Below, in pieces: positions 25,233 through 34,024 of a stretch of DNA of 64,000 bases (positions are counted from its first letter, which is position 1; each line of letters starts with the position of its first letter). The notes below the pieces were generated by a model. The model ran no database searches. It was given only the letters and a program-made list of their open reading frames with translations, and had not been told where the DNA came from. Position numbers and translations under genes: made by a program. Source of the DNA: Flavobacteriaceae bacterium UJ101 (GTDB lineage: Bacteria > Bacteroidota > Bacteroidia > Flavobacteriales > UJ101); the NCBI GenBank assembly GCA_001880285.1, contig CP016269.1:124001-188000 (forward strand). Reading direction: 5' to 3'.

Positions 25233-26099
25233 TTACTTACCTAAATATGTTTTTAATATTTTACTTCTTGAAGTATGCTTCATTCTTCGAATAGCTTTTT
25301 CTTTAATTTGACGTACACGCTCGCGTGTTAAATCAAATGTTTCACCAATTTCTTCTAATGTCATTGGGTGATTACCATTTAATCCAAAATATAAACGAAT
25401 TACATCAGCCTCACGTGGTGTTAAAGTGTTCAAAGAACGTTCTATTTCTACTCGTAGTGATTCTACTAATAAATCTTTATCTGGACTTGGGGATTCACCT
25501 GAACGAACAACATCATATAAATTAGAATCTTCTCCTTCTACTAGCGGTGCATCCATTGAAACGTGACGACCTGAGTTTTTCATTGATTCTTTTACATCAG
25601 ATTCACTCATTTCTAATAACTCTGCAATTTCTTTTGCTGAAGGTATACGTTCATGCTCCTGCTCTAATTGAGCAAATGCTTTATTAATTTTGTTAATTGA
25701 ACCAATTTTATTCAATGGTAAACGCACAATACGTGATTGCTCTGCTAATGCTTGTAAAATAGATTGACGAATCCACCAAACAGCATACGATATAAATTTA
25801 AAACCACGAGTCTCATCAAAACGCTTTGCTGCCTTTATCAAACCTAAATTTCCTTCATTAATTAAATCGGGTAAACTTAATCCTTGATTTTGATATTGTT
25901 TTGCCACTGAAACCACAAAACGTAAATTCGCCTTAGTTAATTTTTCTAAAGCAATTTTATCTCCTGCTTTAATTCGTTGCGCTAATTCTACTTCTTCTTC
26001 TGCTGTAATTAAATCAACTTTCCCAATCTCTTGTAAATATTTATCTAATGAAGCCGTTTCACGATTGGTAACCTGCTTGGTAATTTTAAGTTGTCTCAT
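25233..26099 (-). CDS. rpoD: RNA polymerase housekeeping sigma factor RpoD
   Basis: The 288-residue sigma-70 protein begins directly with region 1.2 ([25 protein letters not shown]) and lacks region 1.1, the bacteroidete form. Region 2 reads [33 protein letters not shown], followed by [13 protein letters not shown], region 3, and region 4 with [24 protein letters not shown]-type [19 protein letters not shown]. It is expected to recognise the TTTG/TAnnTTTG promoters seen in this window. A purine-rich AAAGGAGAA lies 8-16 bases before the start, unusual in this AT-rich, weak Shine-Dalgarno genome. Confidence 0.95.
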   Translation of the reverse strand: MRQLKITKQVTNRETASLDKYLQEIGKVDLITAEEEVELAQRIKAGDKIALEKLTKANLRFVVSVAKQYQNQGLSLPDLINEGNLGLIKAAKRFDETRGFKFISYAVWWIRQSILQALAEQSRIVRLPLNKIGSINKINKAFAQLEQEHERIPSAKEIAELLEMSESDVKESMKNSGRHVSMDAPLVEGEDSNLYDVVRSGESPSPDKDLLVESLRVEIERSLNTLTPREADVIRLYFGLNGNHPMTLEEIGETFDLTRERVRQIKEKAIRRMKHTSRSKILKTYLGK

Positions 26100-26271
26100 G
26101 TATATATATTCTCCTTTGGTACGTAATTATATATACGACCTAAAGTCAAAAAAAGTTACACTTTTTTTAAAATCAGTCTCTTTTTAACATTTAGTTAACA
26201 TTTAAAACAGAAAACATAAAATTTTATATACGATTAATGCTTAACTTTCCATCCCCAAATAACACAGTAAA

Positions 26272-27513
26272 ATGAAAGGATTTAATTCAAAATTGATACA
26301 TGGTAAATTAGACAATCATTCTGATGAAAATTTTAGAAGTTTAAAAACACCTATTTACGATACTGCTTCATATGATTTTAAGAACGCTGAAGAATTAGAA
26401 GATGCTTTTCATGGTCGTGGGAATCATTTTGCTTATTCAAGAACAGCCAATCCAACTGTAGCAGAATTACAAAATCGTTTAAAAACAATGTCCAATGCAG
26501 AACATTGTTTGTGTGTAAGTTCTGGAATGTTTGCTATTTCCAGTGTTATTTTAAGTCTTTGTGATTCTGGGGATAATATTCTAGCTTCTAAATATCTTTT
26601 CGGAAATACCTATTCTCTATTTATAAAGACTTTTAAATCTTTTGGAATAGAAACCCGATTTGTTGATTTTGAAAATTTAGAAGAAGTTCAATCACATATT
26701 GATTCGAATACGCGTGCTATTTTTATGGAAATCATGACCAACCCTCAGTTAATTGTATATGATTTTGAACAAGTTGCTCAACTGGCTACTCAAAAAAATA
26801 TTCCTTTAATTGCTGACAATACGGTTTTAACATCGTATGGTTTTCCTTGTCATCAATACGATATTGATATTGAAGTTATTTCAACTTCTAAATTTGTTTC
26901 TGGAGGTGCTACATCTATTGGAGGAGCTGTTTTTGTACATAAAAACACCAAATGGGAACATGTCCCAAAATTAAAAAATGAATTCCAAAATTTTGGAGAA
27001 GATGCTTTTATCAAAAAAATCACACCTGAAATTTTTAGAAATATGGGAGGTTGTATGGCTCCCAATAATGCTTATTTAAAATTATTAGGGTTAGAAACAC
27101 TTTCATTACGTATTGATAAAATCTGTGATAATGCATTAAAAGCTGCACAATTTTTACAAAACCATCCTAAAGTAAAAGGAATCTCTTATAATTTACTAGA
27201 TAACTCACCTTACAACAAACGAACTAAAAAATATTTTAAAGAAAATATTGGAGGATGTCTGATCAAATTAGAATTGGAAAACAAACAACAAGCCTTCAAT
27301 TTTTCTAATGCTTTACAAATGATTCGTAGAGGTACGAATTTCTGTGATAACAAATCTATGATTATTCACCCTGCTTCTACTATTTATTGTGATTATTCAG
27401 ATGAAGAACGTCAAGAAATGCAAATTTATGATGGAACCTTACGTCTAGCAATTGGTTTAGAAGATTTTTCTGATATTCAAGAAGATTTAGAACAAGCATT
27501 AGATATACTATAA
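26272..27513 (+). CDS. Cys/Met-metabolism PLP enzyme (O-acetylhomoserine sulfhydrylase or gamma-lyase type)
   Basis: The 413-residue fold-type I PLP enzyme has TPIYDTASYDF, YSRTANPTVAELQ, SSGMFAISSVILSL, the PLP-contacting ADNTVLTSYG and the Schiff-base lysine in ISTSKFVSGGATSIGG. The family covers O-acetylhomoserine sulfhydrylase, cystathionine gamma-synthase and methionine gamma-lyase, which cannot be separated safely by eye. With a MetX enzyme in the same genome, direct sulfhydrylation of O-acetylhomoserine is a reasonable guess. A DUF1456 gene follows 18 bases downstream. Confidence 0.8.
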   Translation: MKGFNSKLIHGKLDNHSDENFRSLKTPIYDTASYDFKNAEELEDAFHGRGNHFAYSRTANPTVAELQNRLKTMSNAEHCLCVSSGMFAISSVILSLCDSGDNILASKYLFGNTYSLFIKTFKSFGIETRFVDFENLEEVQSHIDSNTRAIFMEIMTNPQLIVYDFEQVAQLATQKNIPLIADNTVLTSYGFPCHQYDIDIEVISTSKFVSGGATSIGGAVFVHKNTKWEHVPKLKNEFQNFGEDAFIKKITPEIFRNMGGCMAPNNAYLKLLGLETLSLRIDKICDNALKAAQFLQNHPKVKGISYNLLDNSPYNKRTKKYFKENIGGCLIKLELENKQQAFNFSNALQMIRRGTNFCDNKSMIIHPASTIYCDYSDEERQEMQIYDGTLRLAIGLEDFSDIQEDLEQALDIL

Positions 27514-27531
27514 ATAACAAATAAATAGTTT

Positions 27532-27993
27532 ATGACAAACAACGACATTTTACGTCGCATTCGTTACACTTTTAATTATGACGATTCAAAAATGATTGAA
27601 TTGTTTCAATTAATGAACTATGAAGTTACATTGGAACAAGTAAAAAATTGGTTAAAAAAAGATCATGATCCTCAATATCAAAATATCCCCGATAAACAAT
27701 TAGCTCTATTTTTAAATGGTTTTATTATAGAAAAAAGAGGTAAAAAAGAAGGTCCTCAGCCCGTTCCTGAAAAACGTTTAAACAATAACATTATATTTAG
27801 AAAATTAAGAATTGCATTGAATTTAAAAGATCATGAAATATTAGACATTCTTAAATTAGCAGATTTTGAAATAAGTAAACATGAATTAAGTGCTTTTTTC
27901 AGAAAACCTACTCAAAGTCAATATCGAATATGTAAGGATCAGGTTTTACGTAATTTTCTTTATGGAATGCAAAGAAAATATCATAAAGCCTAA
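27532..27993 (+). CDS. DUF1456 family protein (YehS-like)
   Basis: The 153-residue protein has two copies of a helical unit: NNDILRRIRYTFNYDDSKMIELFQL and NNIIFRKLRIALNLKDHEILDILKL, each followed by a Leu-rich piece ending in LALFLNGF or LRNFLYGM. This duplicated architecture is that of the DUF1456/YehS family, whose function is unknown. It is probably co-transcribed with the upstream PLP-enzyme gene. Confidence 0.85.
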   Translation: MTNNDILRRIRYTFNYDDSKMIELFQLMNYEVTLEQVKNWLKKDHDPQYQNIPDKQLALFLNGFIIEKRGKKEGPQPVPEKRLNNNIIFRKLRIALNLKDHEILDILKLADFEISKHELSAFFRKPTQSQYRICKDQVLRNFLYGMQRKYHKA

Positions 27994-28044
27994 CAATACA
28001 TAATCTTTCACCTTTTCTACTAAAATTTTAAGTAATTTTGCTCT

Positions 28045-29601
28045 ATGATTAAAGAAATCCAACTTCGAGCAACAGTTGAGGAAGCAAAGAAAACTTCTTT
28101 TTTAGAAAAAAAAGCAGCAGAATATTTATCTATTGATATTAAGAAAATCAACAACGTAAAAATCCTTCGTAAATCTATTGATGCTAGAAGAAAACCTGTT
28201 TTCTTTAATTATAAGGTAGCAGTATATACTCAAAATTCTTTTCCAGAGCCTACAACCTATTCTTTTGATTATAAAGATGTTTCTTCGGCCAAGGAAATTC
28301 ATATTATTGGATTTGGCCCAGCAGGAATGTATGCAGCATTACGTTGTATTGAATTGGGTTATAAACCTATTGTATTGGAACGTGGAAAAAAAGTTCAAAA
28401 TCGACGTCGTGATTTAAAAGCCATCAACCAAGATCATCATGTTGATGAAGATTCTAATTATTGTTTTGGAGAAGGTGGTGCTGGAACTTACTCAGATGGG
28501 AAGCTCTATACAAGAAGCTTAAAAAGAGGTAATGTTCGTCGTATCTTCGAAAATTTGGTCTATCATGGGGCAACTGAACAAATTCTAATTGACGCTCACC
28601 CACATATTGGTACAAACAAATTACCAAAAGTAGTTCAAAACATACGAGAAACTATTTTACATTATGGTGGTGAAATTCATTTTGAAAGTCGTGTAACTGA
28701 TTTTATTATTAAGAATAATAAAATTCAAGCCATACAATTACTTAATGGTAAAGAAATGACAGCTAAAAAAGTCATCTTAGCTACAGGGCACTCAGCACGT
28801 GATATTTACTATTTATTACATAAAAAAGAAATTGCTCTAGAAGCAAAATCCTTTGCTATGGGGGTTCGAGCAGAGCATCCTCAGCATATAATCGATTCTA
28901 TTCAATATCATTGTAAAGGATTGAGAGATGAACTCCTACCCGCTGCTTCTTATAGTCTAGTTCAACAAGTAAAAGACCGTGGTGTTTATTCATTTTGTAT
29001 GTGTCCTGGAGGTTTTATTGTCCCAGCAGCAACAGCAAATGGTGAGGTCGTTGTGAACGGAATGTCTCCCTCTAAAAGAAACAATCAGTTTGCCAATTCT
29101 GGAATTGTTGTAGAAATTAACATTCACAAAGATTTACCCAAATATGAACATTTTGGAGCCTTAAAAGGCTTAGAATTTCAAAAAGATTTAGAAAAATTAG
29201 CTTTTCAAGCTGGAGGGCGTTCACAAACAGCACCTGCACAGCGTTTAACCGATTTTGTAAAAGGTCACAATTCATCTAGTTTAAATCCTACCTCTTATCA
29301 ACCTGGTTTAAAATCGGCTCCATTACATTCTTTATTACCTAAAATTATAGGTAGTCGCCTACGTAAAGGATTCCAAGAATTTGGAAAAAAAATGCATGGT
29401 TATTATACACAAGAAGCTAATATAGTAGGTGTTGAATCACGAACTTCTTCTCCTGTTAATATCCCACGAAACGATCATTTAGAGCATCCACAAATTGAAG
29501 GATTATATCCTTGTGGTGAAGGTGGTGGTTATGCTGGAGGAATTATCTCAGCAGCTATGGATGGAGAACGATGTGCTGAAGCAGCTATTCAAAACTATTA
29601 A
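28045..29601 (+). CDS. FAD-dependent oxidoreductase of unknown substrate
   Basis: The 518-residue flavoprotein has an N-terminal basic domain of about 80 residues, then the FAD-binding GFGPAGMYAALRCIELG, a glycine-rich CFGEGGAGTYSDGKLYTR loop and the C-terminal FAD motif GLYPCGEGGGYAGGIISAAMDG. This is the widespread family annotated as NAD(FAD)-utilizing dehydrogenase, with no established reaction. A -7 box TAATTTTG at 28033-28040 ends 4 bases before the ATG, so the transcript may be leaderless. It converges with the methyltransferase gene, overlapping by 4 bases. Confidence 0.85.
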   Translation: MIKEIQLRATVEEAKKTSFLEKKAAEYLSIDIKKINNVKILRKSIDARRKPVFFNYKVAVYTQNSFPEPTTYSFDYKDVSSAKEIHIIGFGPAGMYAALRCIELGYKPIVLERGKKVQNRRRDLKAINQDHHVDEDSNYCFGEGGAGTYSDGKLYTRSLKRGNVRRIFENLVYHGATEQILIDAHPHIGTNKLPKVVQNIRETILHYGGEIHFESRVTDFIIKNNKIQAIQLLNGKEMTAKKVILATGHSARDIYYLLHKKEIALEAKSFAMGVRAEHPQHIIDSIQYHCKGLRDELLPAASYSLVQQVKDRGVYSFCMCPGGFIVPAATANGEVVVNGMSPSKRNNQFANSGIVVEINIHKDLPKYEHFGALKGLEFQKDLEKLAFQAGGRSQTAPAQRLTDFVKGHNSSSLNPTSYQPGLKSAPLHSLLPKIIGSRLRKGFQEFGKKMHGYYTQEANIVGVESRTSSPVNIPRNDHLEHPQIEGLYPCGEGGGYAGGIISAAMDGERCAEAAIQNY

Positions 29602-30755
29602 TCCTCCATTAATTGTTCTAATTCATGATATTCAATTTCAAATTCCTGTTTAACAGCATTGATTTTTGATTGAATAACTTGTTCTTCCACCTTTTTAGAA
29701 TGCTTTCCTCCTATCAACATAACATTTTTAGCAGTATGTTCACTCGAAATAAACTCAAAAACCTGTGTTCTATATTGGCTCTTTTCTAATAATAAAGCAC
29801 GTATTGTATCGGTAACCATCTCAAACATTCGTTCTTTAAAGATACCGTATTTTAATATTGGATTTTTAAATTCTTTTCCTTTTAACTGCTGACGAATTTG
29901 TTTATGACAACATGGTGCACAAATGATTAAAGAAGCATTTGCCTTAATTCCCTTTGCTATAGCGAAATCAGTTGCTATATCACAAGCATGTAAGGCTATT
30001 AATATATCAATTTGACTATTATCATATTCTTCAATTGGTTTTGCTTCAAATTTCAGATGATGGAAATCACACTTCTCAGCAATCGTGTTACAAAAATCCA
30101 CTAAATTCTGACGCAATTCAATCCCTGTAATCGTAACATTTAATCCTTTTTGATTCACTAAATAATCATACAATGCAAAGGTTAAGTATCCTTTTCCTGA
30201 CCCCATATCTACAATTTGAACTTTTTCAGGTAAGGTTACCGATTTTAACTGAGCTTCTATGATTTCTAAATATTTATTGATTTGGCGGTATTTATCAGCC
30301 ATTTTAGGAATCACATTGTCTTTTTCATCTAAAATACCTAATTCTTTTAAGAAAATGGTGTTCTGTACATACTTTACTTTCGGCCTATCGTGTACCTCAG
30401 GTGGTTTATTTTTAAAACTAGGTGTATTTTTTTTATACGATATTTTTCTTTTTTTTGATACAAAAATTAATAGATCTTCTTTTAAAGAAAAAAAAGTAGC
30501 CAATCGAAAAGAATTCATTAAAAGATCTTCTATTATATCTTTAGCTTCTTCAAAAACATAATTTTTAACTTGATCATTTGTTTTATAACGATACGTAAAT
30601 GATAAATAAGGCTCTTCTTTTATATAAACCAATCGTACATATACATTATTTAATTCTTCACTTTTCCGAATAGGTTTACTAAATGTCAACTTCACAAAAT
30701 CATCACGATCAAAACTTTTTTGAATCGATTCGAATAACTCTTTTAAATCTGTCAT
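29598..30755 (-). CDS. Class I SAM-dependent methyltransferase (Methyltransf_32 type)
   Basis: The 385-residue protein has an N-terminal domain of about 150 residues, then the SAM-binding motif VDMGSGKGYLTFALYDYL and the family-specific ALHACDIATDFAIAKGI and IICAPCCHKQIR, in which a Cys-Cys-His cluster follows the catalytic core. That combination is typical of the PF13679 group; the substrate (probably RNA) is not known. Its start lies 15 bases beyond the terminator of the NlpE/META gene, so it has its own promoter or depends on read-through. Confidence 0.8.
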   Translation of the reverse strand: MTDLKELFESIQKSFDRDDFVKLTFSKPIRKSEELNNVYVRLVYIKEEPYLSFTYRYKTNDQVKNYVFEEAKDIIEDLLMNSFRLATFFSLKEDLLIFVSKKRKISYKKNTPSFKNKPPEVHDRPKVKYVQNTIFLKELGILDEKDNVIPKMADKYRQINKYLEIIEAQLKSVTLPEKVQIVDMGSGKGYLTFALYDYLVNQKGLNVTITGIELRQNLVDFCNTIAEKCDFHHLKFEAKPIEEYDNSQIDILIALHACDIATDFAIAKGIKANASLIICAPCCHKQIRQQLKGKEFKNPILKYGIFKERMFEMVTDTIRALLLEKSQYRTQVFEFISSEHTAKNVMLIGGKHSKKVEEQVIQSKINAVKQEFEIEYHELEQLMED

Positions 30756-30770
30756 AAAAACAAAATTAAT

Positions 30771-30802
30771 TAAAAAATCCTACTCTTTTCAAAGTAGGAT
30801 CT
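30771..30802 (-). terminator. Terminator after the NlpE/META lipoprotein gene
   Basis: An 8-bp stem ATCCTACT/AGTAGGAT (30777-30784 with 30793-30800) is followed on the - strand by six U. Confidence 0.8.
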
Positions 30803-30824
30803 TTATTCTATTATTTTACATTCT

Positions 30825-31637
30825 TTAGAAATTTAACTTTCTAAAAACCATGATTACATTTTCTCCTTTTTTCAAAGATAATTGATCTCCTTCTAATGTA
30901 TAATTTGTAGCTTCTTTAAAAGCTTTCAATACTTTAGATTCGTATTCATCATCAAAACAAGCTTTACGTGTCGTTGCCATAGGTCCAAAATGAATTTCTG
31001 TATCGGTATTGGAAAAAGTTCCTCTAGCATTATTACATCCTGCAAAACCTGTTACGGTCTTCTCTTTACTATTAAATTTAAACGTAGGATGTGCTTTATC
31101 AGCTGGAATTGGAAATTCTCCTTGATCAAAAGCAATTAATAAAAAGGTTCCATTAATTGTTGCTGTATCAAAACTACGAGTTTGTTTTCCTACCACTTCA
31201 CTTTGCTTGGCTACTTTATTCAATTTATATAAATCAGCTGTACTACCTGTAATTTCATTTCCATTCATATCTAATTTAGTTAAATTACCTACTGTATTCA
31301 TCTTAAAATACGTTTTTACTCCTTCATTATTTTCAAGTACTAACTTTCCTCCTTTTTGAATAGACCAATCTCCTTTTTCAGAAAAGGAACTATCTCGTTC
31401 CAAATAGGTACTAACGGAAGAAAATGTCATATCTCGATTCAGTTCTAACTTGTATGCTATACCTGGACAATCTGCACAAGGAAAAGTAGCTTCATAATTA
31501 CCTGCTAAAATTTTAGTGAATTTGTCCATTCTTAAAGAAACTTCGTGGTTTTCATTTCCTTCTGTTTTCTCTTTTTGGGCCGTACTACAACTAATCAACC
31601 CAAAACATAATGTTAGTGATAAAAAAAGTGTTTTCAT
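30825..31637 (-). CDS. Lipoprotein with NlpE and META (HslJ-like) domains
   Basis: The 270-residue protein has a signal peptide with lipobox GLISC (Cys 17). Residues about 45-140 form an NlpE-type domain with the signature FPCADCPGIAY; residues about 160-270 form a META domain with GFAGCNNARGTFS and GPMATTRKACFDDEYE. The two cysteines of each motif are present. NlpE senses surface contact or copper in E. coli and META/HslJ is linked to heat and antibiotic tolerance; a function in envelope stress is inference. A terminator follows. Confidence 0.88.
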   Translation of the reverse strand: MKTLFLSLTLCFGLISCSTAQKEKTEGNENHEVSLRMDKFTKILAGNYEATFPCADCPGIAYKLELNRDMTFSSVSTYLERDSSFSEKGDWSIQKGGKLVLENNEGVKTYFKMNTVGNLTKLDMNGNEITGSTADLYKLNKVAKQSEVVGKQTRSFDTATINGTFLLIAFDQGEFPIPADKAHPTFKFNSKEKTVTGFAGCNNARGTFSNTDTEIHFGPMATTRKACFDDEYESKVLKAFKEATNYTLEGDQLSLKKGENVIMVFRKLNF

Positions 31638-31773
31638 TTTTCTAATTTTTAGATCTAATTCAAAACAAAAATCCTACCAAAAACTCTATATATGAAAAAA
31701 ATATAAAAAAATATATAAAAGCCCTTCTTTCTCATTTATAAATCTTACTTTTACAGAAATTAAATTATATAAA

Positions 31774-31965
31774 ATGAATAAAGGAACAGTAAAGTTCTTC
31801 AATGATACCAAAGGTTTTGGTTTTATTGTTGAGGAAGGTTCAGGAAATGAATACTTCGTACACGTAACAGGATTAGTTGACGAAATCAGAGAAGGTGACG
31901 AAGTTGAATTCGAACTTAAGGAAGGTAAAAAAGGATTAAATGCAATTGATGTAAAGGTTATCTAA
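31774..31965 (+). CDS. Cold-shock domain protein (CspA family)
   Basis: The 63-residue OB-fold protein has the RNP1 motif KGFGFIVEE and RNP2-like EYFVHVTGL. It binds single-stranded RNA or DNA and acts as an RNA chaperone. RNP2 differs slightly from the classical FVHFS (FVHVTG), as in many bacteroidete Csp proteins. A strong terminator follows. Confidence 0.93.
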   Translation: MNKGTVKFFNDTKGFGFIVEEGSGNEYFVHVTGLVDEIREGDEVEFELKEGKKGLNAIDVKVI

Positions 31966-31998
31966 TACATTAATTTTTATTATAAGATTTTTTTAGCG

Positions 31999-32031
31999 AA
32001 AGAGAATATCAAAAAGATATTCTCTTTTTTT
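31999..32031 (+). terminator. Terminator after the cold-shock gene
   Basis: A 12-bp perfect stem AAAGAGAATATC/GATATTCTCTTT with a 5-base loop is followed by a T-run. Confidence 0.9.
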
Positions 32032-32057
32032 ATATAAAAACCCTCTATCTTTATAAA

Positions 32058-32744
32058 ATGAAGAATATTGTTATACTAACAGGTGCTGGAATTAGTGCTG
32101 AAAGTGGAATCAACACATTTCGGGACTCCAATGGATTATGGGAAGGTCATGATATAATGGAAGTAGCTTCTCCTATTGGTTGGACTAAAAACCCAAAACT
32201 CGTACTTGATTTTTACAATAAACGTCGTGCTCAACTTACAACTGTAAAACCTAATGTTGCACATAAAGCTTTAAAAGAACTTGAAAAAAATTTTACTGTT
32301 CACATCATCACACAAAATGTAGATGATTTACATGAACGGGCAGGATCTTCTTCTATTTTACATCTACATGGAGAATTAATTAAAGTTCGTAGTACTAAAG
32401 ATGTGTCTTTAATTTACGAATGGCGAAAAGATTTAGTTTTAGGAGATCTAGCAGAAGATCATGCACAATTACGCCCTCATATTGTTTGGTTTGGAGAAGA
32501 TGTACCACTTATTCCAAAAGCCATTCAATTGGTTGAACAGGCTGATATAGTGTTAATTATTGGCACATCGCTACAAGTGTACCCTGCTGCTAGCTTAATG
32601 CATTATGCAAAACCTACCATTCCTATTTATTATATTGATCCAAAAGCGAATCAAATAGATGGATTACCTTCTAATATTATCTGTATCCCTGAATTAGCTA
32701 CTGTTGGTATGAAAAAAATAATGAATCTTTTAACTTCAAATTAA
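32058..32744 (+). CDS. cobB: Sir2-family NAD-dependent deacylase, lacking zinc cysteines
   Basis: The 228-residue sirtuin has GAGISAESGINTFRDSNGLW for NAD, TQNVDDLHERAG, the catalytic His in LHLHGEL and the C-terminal IIGTSLQVYPAASL. The FYNKRR Tyr/Arg pair is the feature that lets class III sirtuins accept succinyl- or malonyl-lysine. The stretch where the four zinc cysteines normally lie (between HGELIKV and LRPHIVWFGE) contains no cysteine. TATCTTTA ends 5 bases before the ATG, so the mRNA may be nearly leaderless. It converges with a small lipoprotein gene, overlapping by 4 bases. Confidence 0.9.
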   Translation: MKNIVILTGAGISAESGINTFRDSNGLWEGHDIMEVASPIGWTKNPKLVLDFYNKRRAQLTTVKPNVAHKALKELEKNFTVHIITQNVDDLHERAGSSSILHLHGELIKVRSTKDVSLIYEWRKDLVLGDLAEDHAQLRPHIVWFGEDVPLIPKAIQLVEQADIVLIIGTSLQVYPAASLMHYAKPTIPIYYIDPKANQIDGLPSNIICIPELATVGMKKIMNLLTSN

Positions 32745-33127
32745 TTAAGTCGTTTTAATTGAAAAAGATCTTCTTCGTATTCATTTTTTAAAATCATTTT
32801 TGAATTATTCTCTAAAAATCGAAGGCGAACCGTATCTACATATTTACCTCTACTCAATAAATAAATCGTATCATTTTTCTTCTTCCAAAACCCTGTAACT
32901 TTACCTAATGATTGACAATTACCTGTTTCATCCATTATATAATTCTCAAAAATAAAAAGAGAATCATGCGTAAAGGAATTAATGGTCTTTTTACTACACT
33001 CAACAAAATCGGCTGATTCATCGTTAATTAGGTCCTTTTCTATTTTCCAATCTCCTATAATAGGATCTTGCTTTTGACACGAATGAAGAAGAAATCCAAT
33101 TAAAAATAAACTTATAATAGTACGCAT
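32741..33127 (-). CDS. Small lipoprotein, lipocalin-like, function unknown
   Basis: The 128-residue protein (start at MRTIIS, 33127) has a signal peptide with lipobox LLHSC and a body with GDWKIEKD and GFWKKKNDTIYLL, the W-containing strand pattern often seen in small lipocalin-like bacteroidete lipoproteins. A longer start at 33151 is rejected because those codons fall in the terminator of the upstream gene. I do not recognise a specific family. Confidence 0.65.
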   Translation of the reverse strand: MRTIISLFLIGFLLHSCQKQDPIIGDWKIEKDLINDESADFVECSKKTINSFTHDSLFIFENYIMDETGNCQSLGKVTGFWKKKNDTIYLLSRGKYVDTVRLRFLENNSKMILKNEYEEDLFQLKRLN

Positions 33128-33139
33128 AATCATTATTTT

Positions 33140-33175
33140 AAAAAAAATCATCCCGAAACAAGTCCGGGATGATTT
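33140..33175 (-). terminator. Terminator after the DUF937 gene
   Basis: AAATCATCCCG/CGGGATGATTT is an 11-bp perfect stem with a 9-base loop followed on the - strand by a U-run. Confidence 0.9.
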
Positions 33176-33195
33176 AACTTGTATGTTATTTTGTT

Positions 33196-33789
33196 TTATT
33201 TACTCATAAAAGATTTAAATAAAGACATTCCCATTGAAGCTACATCATCAATTACAGAACCATCATTATTTTGATCTAATAATTTTTCAACCATGCTCAT
33301 TTCTTGCCCATGATTTTGTTGAGCACCACTTACCACTTGTGTCAACATATCAGATAATCCGTTTGAATCTAAACCTTGTTGTTGTGTTTCCTTACCTAAT
33401 GCTCCCATTAATACTGGTGCAGCCATAGATAACAATTGTCCAATACTCCCTGAGTCCACTCCAGAAGATTTACTTAATGCATTTTGGACATTTCCTTGTG
33501 AACCTCCTAAAATATGTCCTAATATTTTAGACCCATCAGAAAAATCACCTTGGTTTAAAAATCCAGCAACATTATCTAAAATTGAACCATCGTGAGCTCC
33601 TAAAGCATTCATCAAACTATCTGCTCCACCTGGTTGATTTGTATTATTGTTAAGACCACTTACTAGAGCTGGCAAAGCCATTGATAATAATCCTTGAACT
33701 TGCCCCCCTTCTAATCCTAATTTTGAACTAGCTCCAGCAATTAATTGTTGTCCTTGTTGTGAGTTTAATAACCCTAAAATTTCCTCCAT
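33196..33789 (-). CDS. DUF937 domain protein (YidB-like)
   Basis: The 197-residue protein is rich in Gly, Gln, Leu and Asn and contains repeated helical units: MALPALVSGLNNNTNQPGGADSLMNAL, DVAGFLNQGDFSDGSKILGHILGGSQ-type segments, and SMAAPVLMGALGKETQQQGLD. The ILGHILGG and LSMAAPVLMG motifs mark DUF937, a family of unknown function. The DQNNDGSVIDDV segment near the end looks like a calcium-binding loop. No signal peptide is seen. Confidence 0.88.
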   Translation of the reverse strand: MEEILGLLNSQQGQQLIAGASSKLGLEGGQVQGLLSMALPALVSGLNNNTNQPGGADSLMNALGAHDGSILDNVAGFLNQGDFSDGSKILGHILGGSQGNVQNALSKSSGVDSGSIGQLLSMAAPVLMGALGKETQQQGLDSNGLSDMLTQVVSGAQQNHGQEMSMVEKLLDQNNDGSVIDDVASMGMSLFKSFMSK

Positions 33790-33917
33790 TTTGATTGTAT
33801 TAAATTAATTTTTATTTTTTCTTATGCTTACAAATTACATAATTTTTTCAATAAATTAGTATCAATTACAATACCATTTTTTATTTTTTACTATATTTAC
33901 GAAAAATAATAGGAAAC

Positions 33918-33944
33918 ATGAATTTTTGGTGGAACACATATTAA
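33918..33944 (+). CDS. trp leader peptide (MNFWWNTY)
   Basis: This 8-codon open frame contains two consecutive Trp codons at positions 4-5. It lies 107 bases before trpE and 34 bases before a perfect terminator hairpin. The combination is that of a trp-operon leader in which ribosome stalling on UGG codons reports low tryptophan. TATATTTA at 33892-33899 could be the -7 box; no clear -33 element was found. Confidence 0.85.
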   Translation: MNFWWNTY

Positions 33945-33977
33945 CCTGAATATCAAACAGAAATCAATATAATATTG

Positions 33978-34002
33978 GCTTGTCTGTAGACAAGCTTTTT
34001 TT
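33978..34002 (+). terminator. Attenuator terminator before trpE
   Basis: GCTTGTCT/AGACAAGC form an 8-bp perfect stem (33978-33985 with 33988-33995) followed by seven T, 23 bases before the trpE ATG. Confidence 0.88.
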
Positions 34003-34024
34003 ATTCCAAAATATAAAAAATACA

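Noticed and set aside
26233-26274. Short open frame (MLNFPSPNNTVK) just before the Cys/Met PLP-enzyme gene
   Set aside because: It contains no run of one amino acid, no terminator follows it and it overlaps the gene start; probably chance.
33234-33428. Open frame opposite the DUF937 gene
   Set aside because: Shadow frame produced by the Gly/Gln-rich codons on the other strand.
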